This document shows, piece after piece, positions 9,046 to 18,899 of a stretch of 64,000 bases of DNA (the stretch's first letter is position 1; each line of letters begins with the position of its first letter). The notes beneath the pieces were generated by a model. That model did no database searches. It was not told the origin of the DNA and saw only the letters and a program-made list of their open reading frames with translations. This DNA comes from Saprospiraceae bacterium (GTDB lineage Bacteria; Bacteroidota; Bacteroidia; Chitinophagales; Saprospiraceae), in NCBI GenBank assembly GCA_016717145.1, contig JADKGD010000002.1, positions 124,001-188,000 on the forward strand, in the 5' to 3' direction. The position numbers and the translations under genes are program-made.

Positions 9046-11540
9046 TTAGTTTTTTAACAATAGGACAGGAAGATTGTCCATTTGTGTTTCAAAATATTTT
9101 TCCAAATTCCCTGCTACTTCAGGCTTATATATAGGGATATATTTTTGAAAATCACCGTCCTTAAATCGCATCAGCTCTTTATTTTCAGGATGAATGACTA
9201 CAAGATTCACCCATTCATTGATAAACCATTCATAAAGCTGGGGTGTACCTTGAATGGTTCTTAATACCACATCTGTAAAATGCTCCACAATAATTAATAA
9301 TCTCAACGGGTCATGAATTTCTACCATTTGATAAGGCAATCCAGGGCGCAAGTCTCCATCAATACCATTTGCTACACCAATTAAGCCCATAACATTGTGA
9401 GGTAATTTAGTTCCGGCACCAAGTTTTAAATTATCTACCCTTGAAAAATAATATTCCAGATTGATCCCACCACAGACTGGCGCCGCTGCCGATAGAATAT
9501 TAAAAAGATACTTGCCCTCCGGATCAACATTATAATCATAAGAATTCATAAAGGCTCTCCGATCCAGAAATAGGTTTTCAGTCAAAGATCTTCTACCTAC
9601 GATGCATAACGAATTTGTGGCGTGATTTAATTCAGGTCTGGGCTCAAAAAGAGATACAGAACGCATTTTAACCACATCGTGTAATTTTTTAATATTCAGT
9701 TTTGAATTTGTTGTTTCAAACCTACGGGATCTTTCTTTAGCATTTTTGGACAGTGCTTCATTAAAAATTTCTTTATTGTGTTTGTGTATAGCAGTCTTAT
9801 GGACATCCGCAAAATTATCATCATAAAATTCAATTTCGTCTCGGGTTGTATCATGTAATGCACCAACAAACAATGTTTTGGCGGGAATTTCTATACCTCT
9901 TGTTTCTAATATTTCCCGAACTTTCGGATGGTTGGCCATATAGCACATCACTCTGGCATTCACAGATCCCGGTCTTCCTGAACAAGCGCCGCAATCATAC
10001 CCAGCATAATGCGTATTATTTACACTACTCGCACCATGTCCGATCGCATAAACCAACGGCGCAAAATCCTTGACTAATCCTATACTTTTAAGTAATCCTT
10101 CTACTCTATCTGCCATTTCCATTGCTGTAAATCCTACTTGCATACCGTCCTCTTTAATTTCAGGATCCTGATTTTCGATGGTAAGTTTTGAAAATTTATC
10201 CATGTGTCTAAATGAAAGGGTCGTGGCAGGACTCAATCTAGGGGTAAAAATATTTATAAACAATCTGATGGCCGACCAAAATCCAATAGTGTGGGTTATC
10301 AACCATCCAAAAAAAGTGAATGGGTATAATCGGCGAAATGGAAGTCCTTTTTATTTTTTTTATTATCTATTTCTTCTTTTATCAAATATTTTGGATTCAA
10401 TGGCGCAGGGCAAACTTTCATAGAAAATTTTCCATTCATAGGTTTATAAAAAAATGCTACGCCAAAAAAACCGGGTGTACCGAAAGTTTGTGCTTTGGGA
10501 TCAAGTTCCTCCACATATCTTCGCAACGAACATTCTCTGTCATCAATACAAAATAATGCTTGAAAGCCAGGGTCACTGATAGGTAATTTTGCGATTTTAT
10601 TTGCCACTAAACCTCCCAAAACCTGATCATAAAAAGACCACTCAAATGCATCCTGCCAAAGGTGCAGCACTTCATGATACTCGGTTATTTCAACTGGAGC
10701 AAATAAATGCTCAGGCTTTTTTGTGAGTCGTAAACCTAACGGTGCCCAATTCTCTCCAAATTTATTATCCAATGTATCAATTTCCATCAACAACTCAAAT
10801 ATTATCAAATCCTGGATTGATATTCTTCTGTTGTCGAGCAGAGTTTGAGGCATATCTTCAATTACAGAAACAATACCCGACCATCCCGGGTGAGCAAATT
10901 GCTGGTCAAATAAATAATGTTCATAGAGTGTTTCATCTCCAACTAGAATTTTAAGTAAATCGCTAATTTCACACTTTCGATCCATCAATAGTCTTTTGGA
11001 TCTTGGCGTTTTAAAAAAACTGGTGTATGTATTTCTTTCCATCTCCCTAATAGTTGTCAGGAATCCTTTGTTCCAAACCGGAAAGCCCCAAATGGCTATT
11101 CCCTGATCCAAATAACTACATAGAAATCTAAAAAGAAAAGGCTGAATAGCTAAGTCTAAGTCAATGGAATAGAGGTCTTTCCAATTATTTCTTAAGTGGC
11201 TTCTGCGTCCACCAAAATTATCAATATATGGTTCATTGAGCAGCTTTTGTTTCCATTGTTCTACCAACGGCTCTCCCTTCTTTTCTCTTATCACATTATC
11301 AATAATCTCCTCAGTAATTTTGTTTTCAGTAAACAAATTTCTATATTCTTCAACAGACAGACTGGTTTTGTATCCAAATATCTTACTTGATTCTGTCAAA
11401 GCCTCATAGAATTTTCTGTCTTGAAAAGCATGAAGTGTATTATGATGGATAAAATCCTTAAGCGATGCCTGCGCAGGCAAGTAGTGCTTCAAATGATGAA
11501 TCACATTTTCCTCTTTAAAAATATGATCTGAATGTGTCAT
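9046..11540 (-). CDS. dabA: DabA: zinc-binding CO2-hydrating subunit (DUF2309/UPF0753), frameshifted
   Basis: A protein of about 831 residues in two frames. The upstream part (start ATG at 11538-11540) ends in an artificial stop after DYTHSLF; adding one base to the A7 run at 10309-10315 gives SLFFGWLITHTIGFWS and joins the downstream part. The beta-carbonic-anhydrase-like zinc site is split between the halves: CIDDRE (Cys and Asp, near residue 330) in the first, GHGASSVNN (His, near 500) and CGACSG (Cys, near 518) in the second. Both halves are therefore needed for one site, so this is one protein. It is expected to be a soluble, membrane-attached subunit that hydrates CO2 vectorially, with DabB supplying ion flux. 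DabB follows immediately; the porin and SulP genes precede it. Confidence 0.88.
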
Positions 11541-11647
11541 GTATTTTTCTTTTTTTTTTATTAATTGTCGTAAAAAATGATTTTAAAAAGAAATCATTTC
11601 TTCTGAAATAACAGTTACTGAAGGTTTTATCTTCATTTTATCATATT

Positions 11648-12960
11648 TTAAAATGAAATTTGATATTGTAGTATTCCGCTTCCCTTTCTGACCACATCAG
11701 GCTTATCAGCAAAGAACACAGGTCTATTTTCATAAGCTATGGTAACTTTAGATTTGTGGCCGTTCAACAATAAGTTTACGCCTGCAGTGAAAAAATTCAT
11801 ATTCTTTGATAATCTGTCATAATCTGCACTTTGAACAGAAACATAAGGCATTATAGAAGAACTTCCCAATAGGTTATCTTTTAATTTATAACCTAATTGT
11901 GCATAAAACACATTTCAGTACCATAAACAGGAAACGCAAACCCTCCACCATTGATTACATTCTTATCTGCATCCCCGTTTACAGGATTATCGACACCTAA
12001 ATTTCTGATATATCCGGGACCGTAATCTAAATGACATGCATTGATGTAAACACTTATTGCGCCTCCAGCTACGCCTATAGGTGCATCATAAAACGCATCT
12101 ACTGAATACTGCAGCAAATTTGTGTAAATAGTGTCTACCTTATTATCAGAAAGGTGCCACATTGCTTGCTTTTGGTACACAATTCCAGCACCTAAATTCA
12201 ACACATTCTTTTTCCCATGATAGGTACCTGCAAGATATGGCGTTAGATTGGTTTCCTGATCTTTAAATTGGTATTGTAGATACCCATTTAATTGCATATT
12301 GGGTGGTCTGCCAGAAAAGTTAGAGATATTAGTGACAGCACTGGAATATATCGATGATTTCTGAAATGCTAAAGGCTGAGCAATGTTAACTCTATAATCC
12401 AAGTTGCCCAATTTGCCTTTTGCAAAAACCCCTAATTTTCTTAGAAACTGGTCAGTGACATCATTTGTGGTCTGTTGGTAAAGAGGTGCATCCAATCCCA
12501 TAATGGTTGCAGCAGATGGAGATGCAAATCTGGATAAGCCGCTCCAGCCTGAGAGTCCTATACCCAATGATAATTTAGTCTTATGTATGGCATATTCTCC
12601 ATAAACATCGTGGACGAAGAAAGAAATTTTTCTGTCGGAAATATTATTAAAATTGTTTTCACCTATCATACTGAAAAAAAATACCCTTTCTGTCAACTGT
12701 CCAAATAGAAGCATTCTGAACCTTCGGATACCGATATCTGTACCGCTTTTTTTGCTAAAGCCAAAAGAAGTACTTCCTGGATTGTACGATCCACTTCTCA
12801 GCCAAAACTGAGAAACAAAAGAAATTTTTAAATAATGATTTCCTGTATCATCCAATAAGAGTTTTCCATCTTTTAACACCTGCGCTTGAGATTGGAAAAA
12901 CATCCCTACCAGAAAGATTAAGCATAAAATAATTTGTCTGTATCTTTTATTGCAGTTCAT
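11648..12960 (-). CDS. Outer-membrane porin (porin O/P-like), frameshifted
   Basis: About 437 residues: a signal peptide (ending FFQSQAQ, about residue 26) and a beta-barrel with QFWLRSGSYNPGSTSFG and IGIRRFRMLLFGQLTERVFF, which resembles phosphate-selective porin O/P proteins. The frame breaks near the T3 run at 11915-11917; one added base turns VYGTEMCFMHN-stop into VYGTENVFYAQLGYKL and continues to a C-terminus ending YQISF, the aromatic last residue of barrels. It lies 3 bases after the SulP stop and about 107 bases before dabA, so it is part of the same unit. A passage for bicarbonate or another anion through the outer membrane is inferred from context only. Confidence 0.75.
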
Positions 12961-12963
12961 AAA

Positions 12964-14553
12964 TCATTTTTTTTTCTTTGCTGAAAACTCATGTGCAGAA
13001 AATGGCTTGTGGCTTTCCAAACCTACAATACTTACTTTTCCGTCCGGATCTTCTGCTTCGTAGTCATTTTTAAAATGTACCAGATTTTCCATTACAGAAT
13101 GATCCGTTAGTTTAGTATTTTTAAGGTCAATAGTTACATTAAACCCATAAGGTATACTTTCTAATCTGGACTTAATTCCAATATAATTTGTAAAAATGGC
13201 CGCTTTATCAATTTCCACAAGATAATTGTTCCCTTCAAAAGAGATAATTACTGGTGCTTTAAATAACGAACTTATTGGCACACCATTGATTAAATGAATT
13301 ATAATTTTTAATAGCATACCAGCAAATATTCCAAGTAATAAATCCTCAGCCAGAGTAACAATAATAGTGACAAGAAATATTGCCAATTGTTCTTTCCCAA
13401 TATGGAATGTATGAATAAATTCTTTGGGATGAGCTAATTTTATACCCACAGAAATCAACATAGCTGCGAGCGCAGCATTTGGTATCATTTCAATATATTT
13501 AGATGCTAAAAGCACAAATACCAGAATAAAAAACCCATGAAAAAAATTGGCCCATCTCGTTTTACCACCATTATTAACATTAGCAGAACTACGTGCCACT
13601 TCAGAAATCATAGGTAATCCACCCAGAATTGCCGTAATGGAATTACCAATACCAACTGCTATCAGATCCTTATTGTTATCTGCTTTTCGTTTGAATGGAT
13701 CCATTAAATCAATTGCCTTAACTGTAAGCAATGATTCCAAAGTACCCACAAGTGCAAACATGATCACATATTTTATAAAAATACCCGGATGAGCTAAGCC
13801 TTCAAAGCTAACGTTTACATGAATATTTTCTATTAAATTACCAATTTTAACCAAAGAATAGGCAGGTGCCGTTGTTGTAAAACTCATAAATAACTGAGCA
13901 GGAATGGCAAAAATCAGTACTATTAAAGGTGCGGGTAATTTTCCTATTGAAAATTTCTTTAAATAAGGCCAGCCCAACATTATCCCTAAACTCACCAGCC
14001 CAATCAGTGTGCCTCTAGGGTCAAAATTTGCAATAATTTGAGGTAAAGAAGCGATTATTGACAATGGTCCTTTACCCGCCATCAGTTTTGGGTCCACCAT
14101 AAGCATAACAGGAATTTGTTTAGCAATAATGATAATACCAATGGCAGCCAACATGCCATGGATGGCTGATAGAGGAAAAAAATCTGCTAGTTTTCCAAAT
14201 TTAAATATGCCGAAAAGTATTTGACATATAGCTGCGACCAACATTGCTCCCAATGCAAGATGCCAGCCTGCGTCTCCTCCTCCAAAATCAGCTACTGCGC
14301 CAGCAACTATAACAATTAATCCTGCTGCAGGGCCTTTAATTGTCAATTTACTACCCATTATTAAACTCACCACCAAACCACCAACAATAGCCGTAATCAA
14401 TCCCATTAATGGTGGAAAATCTGATGCTTTTGCAATACCCAAACTTAACGGGAGTGCCAATAAAAATACGATAAAACCTGATATGGCATCAGAACTCAGG
14501 TTTTCTTTTAGGCCAGCAAGGCCATCTTTAGGGATAGAAATATTATTTTTCAT
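12964..14553 (-). CDS. SulP family anion transporter with STAS domain
   Basis: A 529-residue protein of the SulP/SLC26 family. The membrane domain (about residues 20-420) begins ISGFIVFLLALPLSLGIAKA and contains SKLTIKGPAAGLIVIVAGA and GGLPMISEVARSSANVNNG, both conserved family stretches. A C-terminal STAS domain (about 450-515) contains VTIDLKNTKLTDHSVMENL. Characterised members carry sulfate, bicarbonate (BicA in cyanobacteria), or dicarboxylates, usually with sodium or proton coupling. No sulfate assimilation gene is adjacent, while dabAB is, so bicarbonate is the most likely substrate by context. Position 3 bases upstream of the porin gene suggests co-transcription from the promoter-like box at 14580. 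Confidence 0.88.
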   Translation of the reverse strand: MKNNISIPKDGLAGLKENLSSDAISGFIVFLLALPLSLGIAKASDFPPLMGLITAIVGGLVVSLIMGSKLTIKGPAAGLIVIVAGAVADFGGGDAGWHLALGAMLVAAICQILFGIFKFGKLADFFPLSAIHGMLAAIGIIIIAKQIPVMLMVDPKLMAGKGPLSIIASLPQIIANFDPRGTLIGLVSLGIMLGWPYLKKFSIGKLPAPLIVLIFAIPAQLFMSFTTTAPAYSLVKIGNLIENIHVNVSFEGLAHPGIFIKYVIMFALVGTLESLLTVKAIDLMDPFKRKADNNKDLIAVGIGNSITAILGGLPMISEVARSSANVNNGGKTRWANFFHGFFILVFVLLASKYIEMIPNAALAAMLISVGIKLAHPKEFIHTFHIGKEQLAIFLVTIIVTLAEDLLLGIFAGMLLKIIIHLINGVPISSLFKAPVIISFEGNNYLVEIDKAAIFTNYIGIKSRLESIPYGFNVTIDLKNTKLTDHSVMENLVHFKNDYEAEDPDGKVSIVGLESHKPFSAHEFSAKKKK

Positions 14554-14579
14554 TTCAATATTATTTTTTATTTCACAAA

Positions 14580-14587
14580 CAAATCTA
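14580..14587 (-). promoter_or_regulatory. Promoter -7 element upstream of SulP
   Basis: The minus strand reads TAGATTTG here, matching TAnnTTTG, 27 bases before the SulP start codon. No clear -33 box. It would let SulP, porin and dabAB be expressed apart from the upstream complex genes. Confidence 0.45.
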
Positions 14588-14660
14588 AGACACCACCTGG
14601 TAATGCCCTAATTAATTTAGTTAATCATTAAATGATAGAGGTAACCTAATGGAAATATTA

Positions 14661-15041
14661 TTATAAATGATATTTCCAACTGTGAAATAAAACAAATAAT
14701 GGAATTTTATATTCCTCGGAGAAAATTAAAGCGAATAAAGTTAAGTTAGTTTGTCCGAATTCATCAGAATGAATAGATGGTTTTAAAAAATGGCAAAATA
14801 TTTTTTTACCAATACTGAAAGAAATATCTTCCTCACCTTCTTCTATTTGTTCTTCAGATTCAAGAAATTCAAATACATCAATATGGCTAAAAATAGTAGA
14901 GCTATAGCTTTGTATGTTGTGATCTTTATACACAAAACTAACATTCGAATGGTCATAATGTACTTGTCCGGCAAAACAACTGTATGAGATCAACAGTTCA
15001 AATATTACCGTAATGCACATCAAACGAATTAATAAGCTCAT
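14661..15041 (-). CDS. Small exported protein of unknown function
   Basis: About 126 residues from the ATG at 15039-15041; an in-frame codon at 15101 would add 20 residues. The N-terminus is hydrophobic (LIRLMCITVIFELLISYSC) and looks like a signal peptide, possibly with a lipobox-like Cys. The mature part has an acidic stretch (ESEEQIEEGEEDISF) and His residues (VHYDHSN, CHFLKPSIHSDEF). I do not recognise the family. It sits on the same strand between the Ehr-like small subunit gene and SulP, inside the ion/carbon locus, which is the only clue to its role. It is a confident open frame, but no homology supports it. Confidence 0.5.
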   Translation of the reverse strand: MSLLIRLMCITVIFELLISYSCFAGQVHYDHSNVSFVYKDHNIQSYSSTIFSHIDVFEFLESEEQIEEGEEDISFSIGKKIFCHFLKPSIHSDEFGQTNLTLFALIFSEEYKIPLFVLFHSWKYHL

Positions 15042-15177
15042 TAACAAATTTTTCTTATAGAATATAGAAAAATAAAGTACAAATGTAACGTTTAAATACA
15101 ATTTTAATTGTTTGTCAGAATATTATTTCTAATTTTTTTTAAAGAATTCAGAAAAACTACTACAAAATCGTGAAAGA

Positions 15178-15930
15178 TTATTTTCTTTTTCTAATAAGTT
15201 CCAATACCCCGTTAATAAATGTTAACGGGTGTATGGGATTCCCTGGTACATAAAGGTCGATTTTGAAATTATTTACAAAATTTCTTTTTATAGCCGGACT
15301 CTCAGCAAAAATACCTCCACTTATAGCATCGGTTCCAGCCAAAATAATAATCTTAGGGTCCGGCGTTGCGTCATAACATATTTGTAATGCCTCTGACATG
15401 TTTTCGCTAATAGGTCCTGTTATTACTATGCCATCTGCATGTCTTGGTGAAGCCACAAATTCAATTCCGAATCTGCCCATGTCAAAATTTACATTCCCAC
15501 ATGCATTCAATTCTAACTCACAACTGTTGTCACCCGCTGCTGAAACTTGTCGTAATTTTAATGAGCCGCTAAAATATTTTGATATTTCTTTTCTGATCAA
15601 ATCGGGATTTAAACTAATGTTGTAAAAGTCCCCTTCTTTTACAACTAAGTCAGATGCATCGTTGACACACATCTTATAGTCCTTAGTAAATTTTATTTTA
15701 TTCGGAAAAGCAAATGCACACTCGCCGCAAAACAAACATTTACCAAGATCAATACTTACAGGATTAATATCAATAGCTCCTGTGGGACAAATTGACTTAA
15801 TTGCCTTGCCATCAACTTCTTCATATGAAATTTCCGGACGACCTCTAAACACACCTGGCACTTCAGCTTTTGTAACATCAGGAATGTATTGTTTCCCTTG
15901 ATGAAGGAGTATTTTTATATCTGAAAACAT
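15178..15930 (-). CDS. Ehr-like complex: fused ferredoxin and NuoB/HyfI-like small subunit
   Basis: About 250 residues from the ATG at 15928-15930. N-terminal part: one ferredoxin-type [4Fe-4S] site, Cys48 in ICPTGAID plus Cys65, 68 and 71 in CLFCGECAFAFP; a second cluster is absent. C-terminal part: a HyfI/NuoB-like domain with RFGIEFVASPRHADGIVI and TGPISENMSEAL. Of the four Cys that bind the proximal cluster in HyfI, only Cys137 (SCELEL) is kept; the other positions are Asp134, Asp201 and Asn231 (VPGNPIHP in place of a PGCP motif). A normal proximal cluster is therefore unlikely. It is the last gene of the six-gene complex. It starts 17 bases after the large subunit stop. Electron transfer role is uncertain. 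Confidence 0.85.
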   Translation of the reverse strand: MFSDIKILLHQGKQYIPDVTKAEVPGVFRGRPEISYEEVDGKAIKSICPTGAIDINPVSIDLGKCLFCGECAFAFPNKIKFTKDYKMCVNDASDLVVKEGDFYNISLNPDLIRKEISKYFSGSLKLRQVSAAGDNSCELELNACGNVNFDMGRFGIEFVASPRHADGIVITGPISENMSEALQICYDATPDPKIIILAGTDAISGGIFAESPAIKRNFVNNFKIDLYVPGNPIHPLTFINGVLELIRKRK

Positions 15931-15947
15931 ATCTACCAATTAATCAA

Positions 15948-17390
15948 TTATAAATCATGTCCACAATAACTCAAGTTAAAACTTTTATTACAAATAGGGA
16001 AATCAGAAATTTCATTTTTTCTTACTGACAAGGCCAATGCAAGCCAATTATGCATTGAAGGGTCTTTTACTTTGTAATGGATCAATTCACCATTCTCATC
16101 CGTGATGGCACAATGACAAATTTCTCCCCTCCATCCTTCTACCATTGAAATGCCAAAAGATTTAGGTGATGGTTGGGATATTGAATTGTTTTTTTCTTGT
16201 TTAGCCGGCAATTCAGATATTAATTTTCTAATATAGGCTATAGATTGCATAATTTCCTCGTTACGAATCTGCATCCTTGAATAAACATCACCATGATGTT
16301 TTATAATTGGCTCGTGATTTAAATCATGATACTTATCATGTGGATGAGAACTTCTTACGTCTCTATTCAGTTCGGAAGCTTTTGCTGCCATTCCAACTGC
16401 GCCTATTGAAATCGCCTGATATCGCGTAACAACACCTGTTTTTTCCAATCTTACTAAAGCTGTAGGTAAAGATTTAACCTTATCCCATATCTCTGTATAA
16501 TCTCGTTCATATTCATTCAATAATTTTTCAAGTTGGCTTTTTAGTTCGTTTGAAAAATAAAAATGGGTGCTCCCTACACGAATTAAACCTTTAGCCAGAC
16601 GATTTCCACACCAAATCTGAAAAAAGTTAATAACCGGAGTCCTCAATCTACCAAATACAGCGCTGCCTAGCTGATATGCTATATCTGTGCACAAAGCGCT
16701 CATGTCTACGGTATGCATTGCTATTCGCTCCAGCTCTAAAGCTATTGTTCTTGAAATTTGTACATCTTCAGTTGCAGTAAAATTGCACAAACTTTCCCAA
16801 AGGTTAACAAAAGAAGTCGTATGACCCACCGTCGTATCACCCGCTATTGATTCTGCCAATACAGTTCGTTGCAATAAGTTTTTTTTATCTAAAAAAAGTT
16901 GTTCTATTCCCCGATGCTGATATCCAAGTTGAATTTCCAGATGCAAGATTTGTTCTCCATCACAAATGAAACGGAAATGTCCCGGTTCTATCACACCCGC
17001 ATGTATAGGTCCTACACCAACCTCATGCAATTCTTCGCTATCTATATTGTAAAATGGATAATTTTCTATTCTAGATGCCTTATTTGCACGATTGAAGGCA
17101 AAACGAACGGGCTTTAACCAAGGATGATCGGTATACTTGATTCCAAAATTTTCATGAATTTCTCTTTCAAAAATATGGAAGGATAAATGAACGGCGCTGA
17201 AAGATGGCAAAGCATCAGTATCTTTATGTATTTCAGCCGATGATATCCGGATTATGTGCAAGGTGTCATTTGCAACAGCACAAATCAATTTTATTTTATC
17301 CTTAACTCTATATCCAAAATAATTTACACAGTGATTAGATTCATTTGTAAGAAAAGAAGTATTAATTGACAGAAAATCTTCATACAACAA
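15948..17390 (-). CDS. Ehr-like complex: NuoCD/HyfG-like large subunit without NiFe ligands
   Basis: About 480 residues. The N-terminal NuoC-like domain has FEREIHENFGIKYTDHPWL (about 74-92); the NuoD/hydrogenase-large-subunit-like domain starts at GPIHAGVIEPGHFRF (about 127-141) and has QLGYQHRGIEQLF. Hydrogenases have a CGxC motif after the RGxE helix; here that place reads AESIAGDTTVGH. The C-terminal CxxC is replaced by DFPICNKSFNLSYCGHDL, with two Cys eight residues apart. So no NiFe site can form, as in the Ehr complexes described as relatives of complex I and group 4 hydrogenases. The start given is a TTG at 17388-17390; the ATG at 17447-17449 with one added base in the T5 run 17425-17429 would give a better start, MINYIEIKNNQSVPIQNIP. 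Confidence 0.88.
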   Translation of the reverse strand: MLYEDFLSINTSFLTNESNHCVNYFGYRVKDKIKLICAVANDTLHIIRISSAEIHKDTDALPSFSAVHLSFHIFEREIHENFGIKYTDHPWLKPVRFAFNRANKASRIENYPFYNIDSEELHEVGVGPIHAGVIEPGHFRFICDGEQILHLEIQLGYQHRGIEQLFLDKKNLLQRTVLAESIAGDTTVGHTTSFVNLWESLCNFTATEDVQISRTIALELERIAMHTVDMSALCTDIAYQLGSAVFGRLRTPVINFFQIWCGNRLAKGLIRVGSTHFYFSNELKSQLEKLLNEYERDYTEIWDKVKSLPTALVRLEKTGVVTRYQAISIGAVGMAAKASELNRDVRSSHPHDKYHDLNHEPIIKHHGDVYSRMQIRNEEIMQSIAYIRKLISELPAKQEKNNSISQPSPKSFGISMVEGWRGEICHCAITDENGELIHYKVKDPSMHNWLALALSVRKNEISDFPICNKSFNLSYCGHDL

Positions 17391-18898
17391 AACAGGAATA
17401 TTTTGAATCGGTACAGACTGATTGTTTTTATTTCAATATAGTTTATCATGCTATTTGGTAAATTGGATATTGAACTATTAATTAAATTTATAAATTCATC
17501 AGGAGGAAATAAGCCAAGATAAATGACCATTCCTAAAAGTATAAATTGGCTTAAGGACTCTATCGGACTAATCTTAACTATAGCACTATCATCAAAATTT
17601 ACAGGTTTAATAAAAAGCATCTTAAACACATTTTTTCCGAATATCCATATGATTATGGTTAGCAAAAAAAGCGTTGCAACCAGAATCACTATATTTCCGG
17701 ATTGAAAAAGTCCTTTAAAAATGAGAAATTCGCTCACAAACATTCCTGAAGGTGGCATTGCGGTCACTACAAAAAACCCTATTAACAATACAAAAGCTCC
17801 TGTTGGGTTATATTTAAAATAATCTCCAATATCATAAATACTTTTACTGCTATAGATGCGATATATCTGTCCCATTTGAAAAAATAAAACAGGTTTGGCA
17901 AGAGAATGCAGAACCAGATGCAAAATAGCTGCATATCTCCCAACACCTCCTGCAGCTAAGCCAATAATAATCAAACCCATATGTTCCACCCCGGAAAAGG
18001 CAAACATTCGTTTAAGATTTTTTACACTTAACATATAAATCGCTGCTACAAAAACAGAAAGGAATCCTGAGATAAGTAAAATATTATTTGCCCAGGAAAA
18101 TATAGAAGTTGGACTTATAATTTCGTAAAAACGATAAATTCCAATAAAACCAACATTCATCAATACACTTCCAAAAATAGCACCGGCAGGTGATGGTGAT
18201 ACATCTTTCGCATCAATACCTGCATTGTACATTGGAACTAGTCCGGCCTTAGCAGAATATCCAGTGAAAATAAAAAGAAATGCAAGTTTGAGCCAAAATA
18301 TATTCATTTTTGTAGCATTGGCATAAATGTCCTTATAGAATAAGTCCGATCCTCCAACCTGATGAACATCAAGAGATAAAAACAAAACACCTATGAACAC
18401 TAAAGTAATACTTATCGAACAAACAAAAATATATTTCCAGGTTCCTTCCAGCGAACTGGTATTTCTGCGGTGATAAATTAATGCTGATGCACTTAGTGTA
18501 GTCAGTTCAATAAATATCCAGGTAATGGCAATATGATTGGACATATATGCAGCACTTATTGAAGCAAGTAATACTACCATTGAAGCAAAATAAATAGATC
18601 GATGATAAGGTAATTCTCCTTTGGTATCGCAGTAAACGTGGCTGTGATAAAAAGCAGGTACACAAACAATACTTAATACTATAATAAAAAGCACAGCTAA
18701 GGAATCAGGTGTAAAATATGTTAAATCAACAATATCTTTGTGGTCGTATACATAAATTGTCAGAATCCACTGTAGCACAATGAAGAGAACTGTGCACAAA
18801 TAATTTACCCATCTATTTCTGTTAAAAAATATAAAAACACTAATGATAAAGGCAAAACCCAAATAATATCCTATAAAACCTGAATAATACGTTTCCAT
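17324..18898 (-). CDS. Ehr-like complex: HyfF-like antiporter subunit
   Basis: A 524-residue polytopic protein of the NuoN/NuoM/HyfF family. Around residue 220 is LFIFTGYSAKAGLVPMYNAG with the conserved Lys helix, followed by FAFSGVEHMGLIIIG and LHLVLHSLAKPVLFF, all standard in hydrogenase-4 component F. It starts 1 base after hyfE-like stop. The last ~40 residues, after about LPNSMINYIEI, overlap the large-subunit gene by 67 bases and are not family-like, so the natural C-terminus is probably shorter, with an indel near 17425-17450. The role is proton or sodium translocation across the inner membrane as part of the complex. Confidence 0.85.
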   Translation of the reverse strand: METYYSGFIGYYLGFAFIISVFIFFNRNRWVNYLCTVLFIVLQWILTIYVYDHKDIVDLTYFTPDSLAVLFIIVLSIVCVPAFYHSHVYCDTKGELPYHRSIYFASMVVLLASISAAYMSNHIAITWIFIELTTLSASALIYHRRNTSSLEGTWKYIFVCSISITLVFIGVLFLSLDVHQVGGSDLFYKDIYANATKMNIFWLKLAFLFIFTGYSAKAGLVPMYNAGIDAKDVSPSPAGAIFGSVLMNVGFIGIYRFYEIISPTSIFSWANNILLISGFLSVFVAAIYMLSVKNLKRMFAFSGVEHMGLIIIGLAAGGVGRYAAILHLVLHSLAKPVLFFQMGQIYRIYSSKSIYDIGDYFKYNPTGAFVLLIGFFVVTAMPPSGMFVSEFLIFKGLFQSGNIVILVATLFLLTIIIWIFGKNVFKMLFIKPVNFDDSAIVKISPIESLSQFILLGMVIYLGLFPPDEFINLINSSISNLPNSMINYIEIKTISLYRFKIFLFCCMKIFCQLILLFLQMNLITV

Positions 18899-18899
18899 G

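Noticed and set aside
9046..11540. Two separate DUF2309 genes
   Set aside because: The zinc-site residues are split between the halves and one added base in an A7 run restores one chain.
15178..17390. A functional [NiFe] hydrogenase
   Set aside because: Both CxxC pairs are missing from the large subunit and no maturation genes (hypA-F) are in the window.
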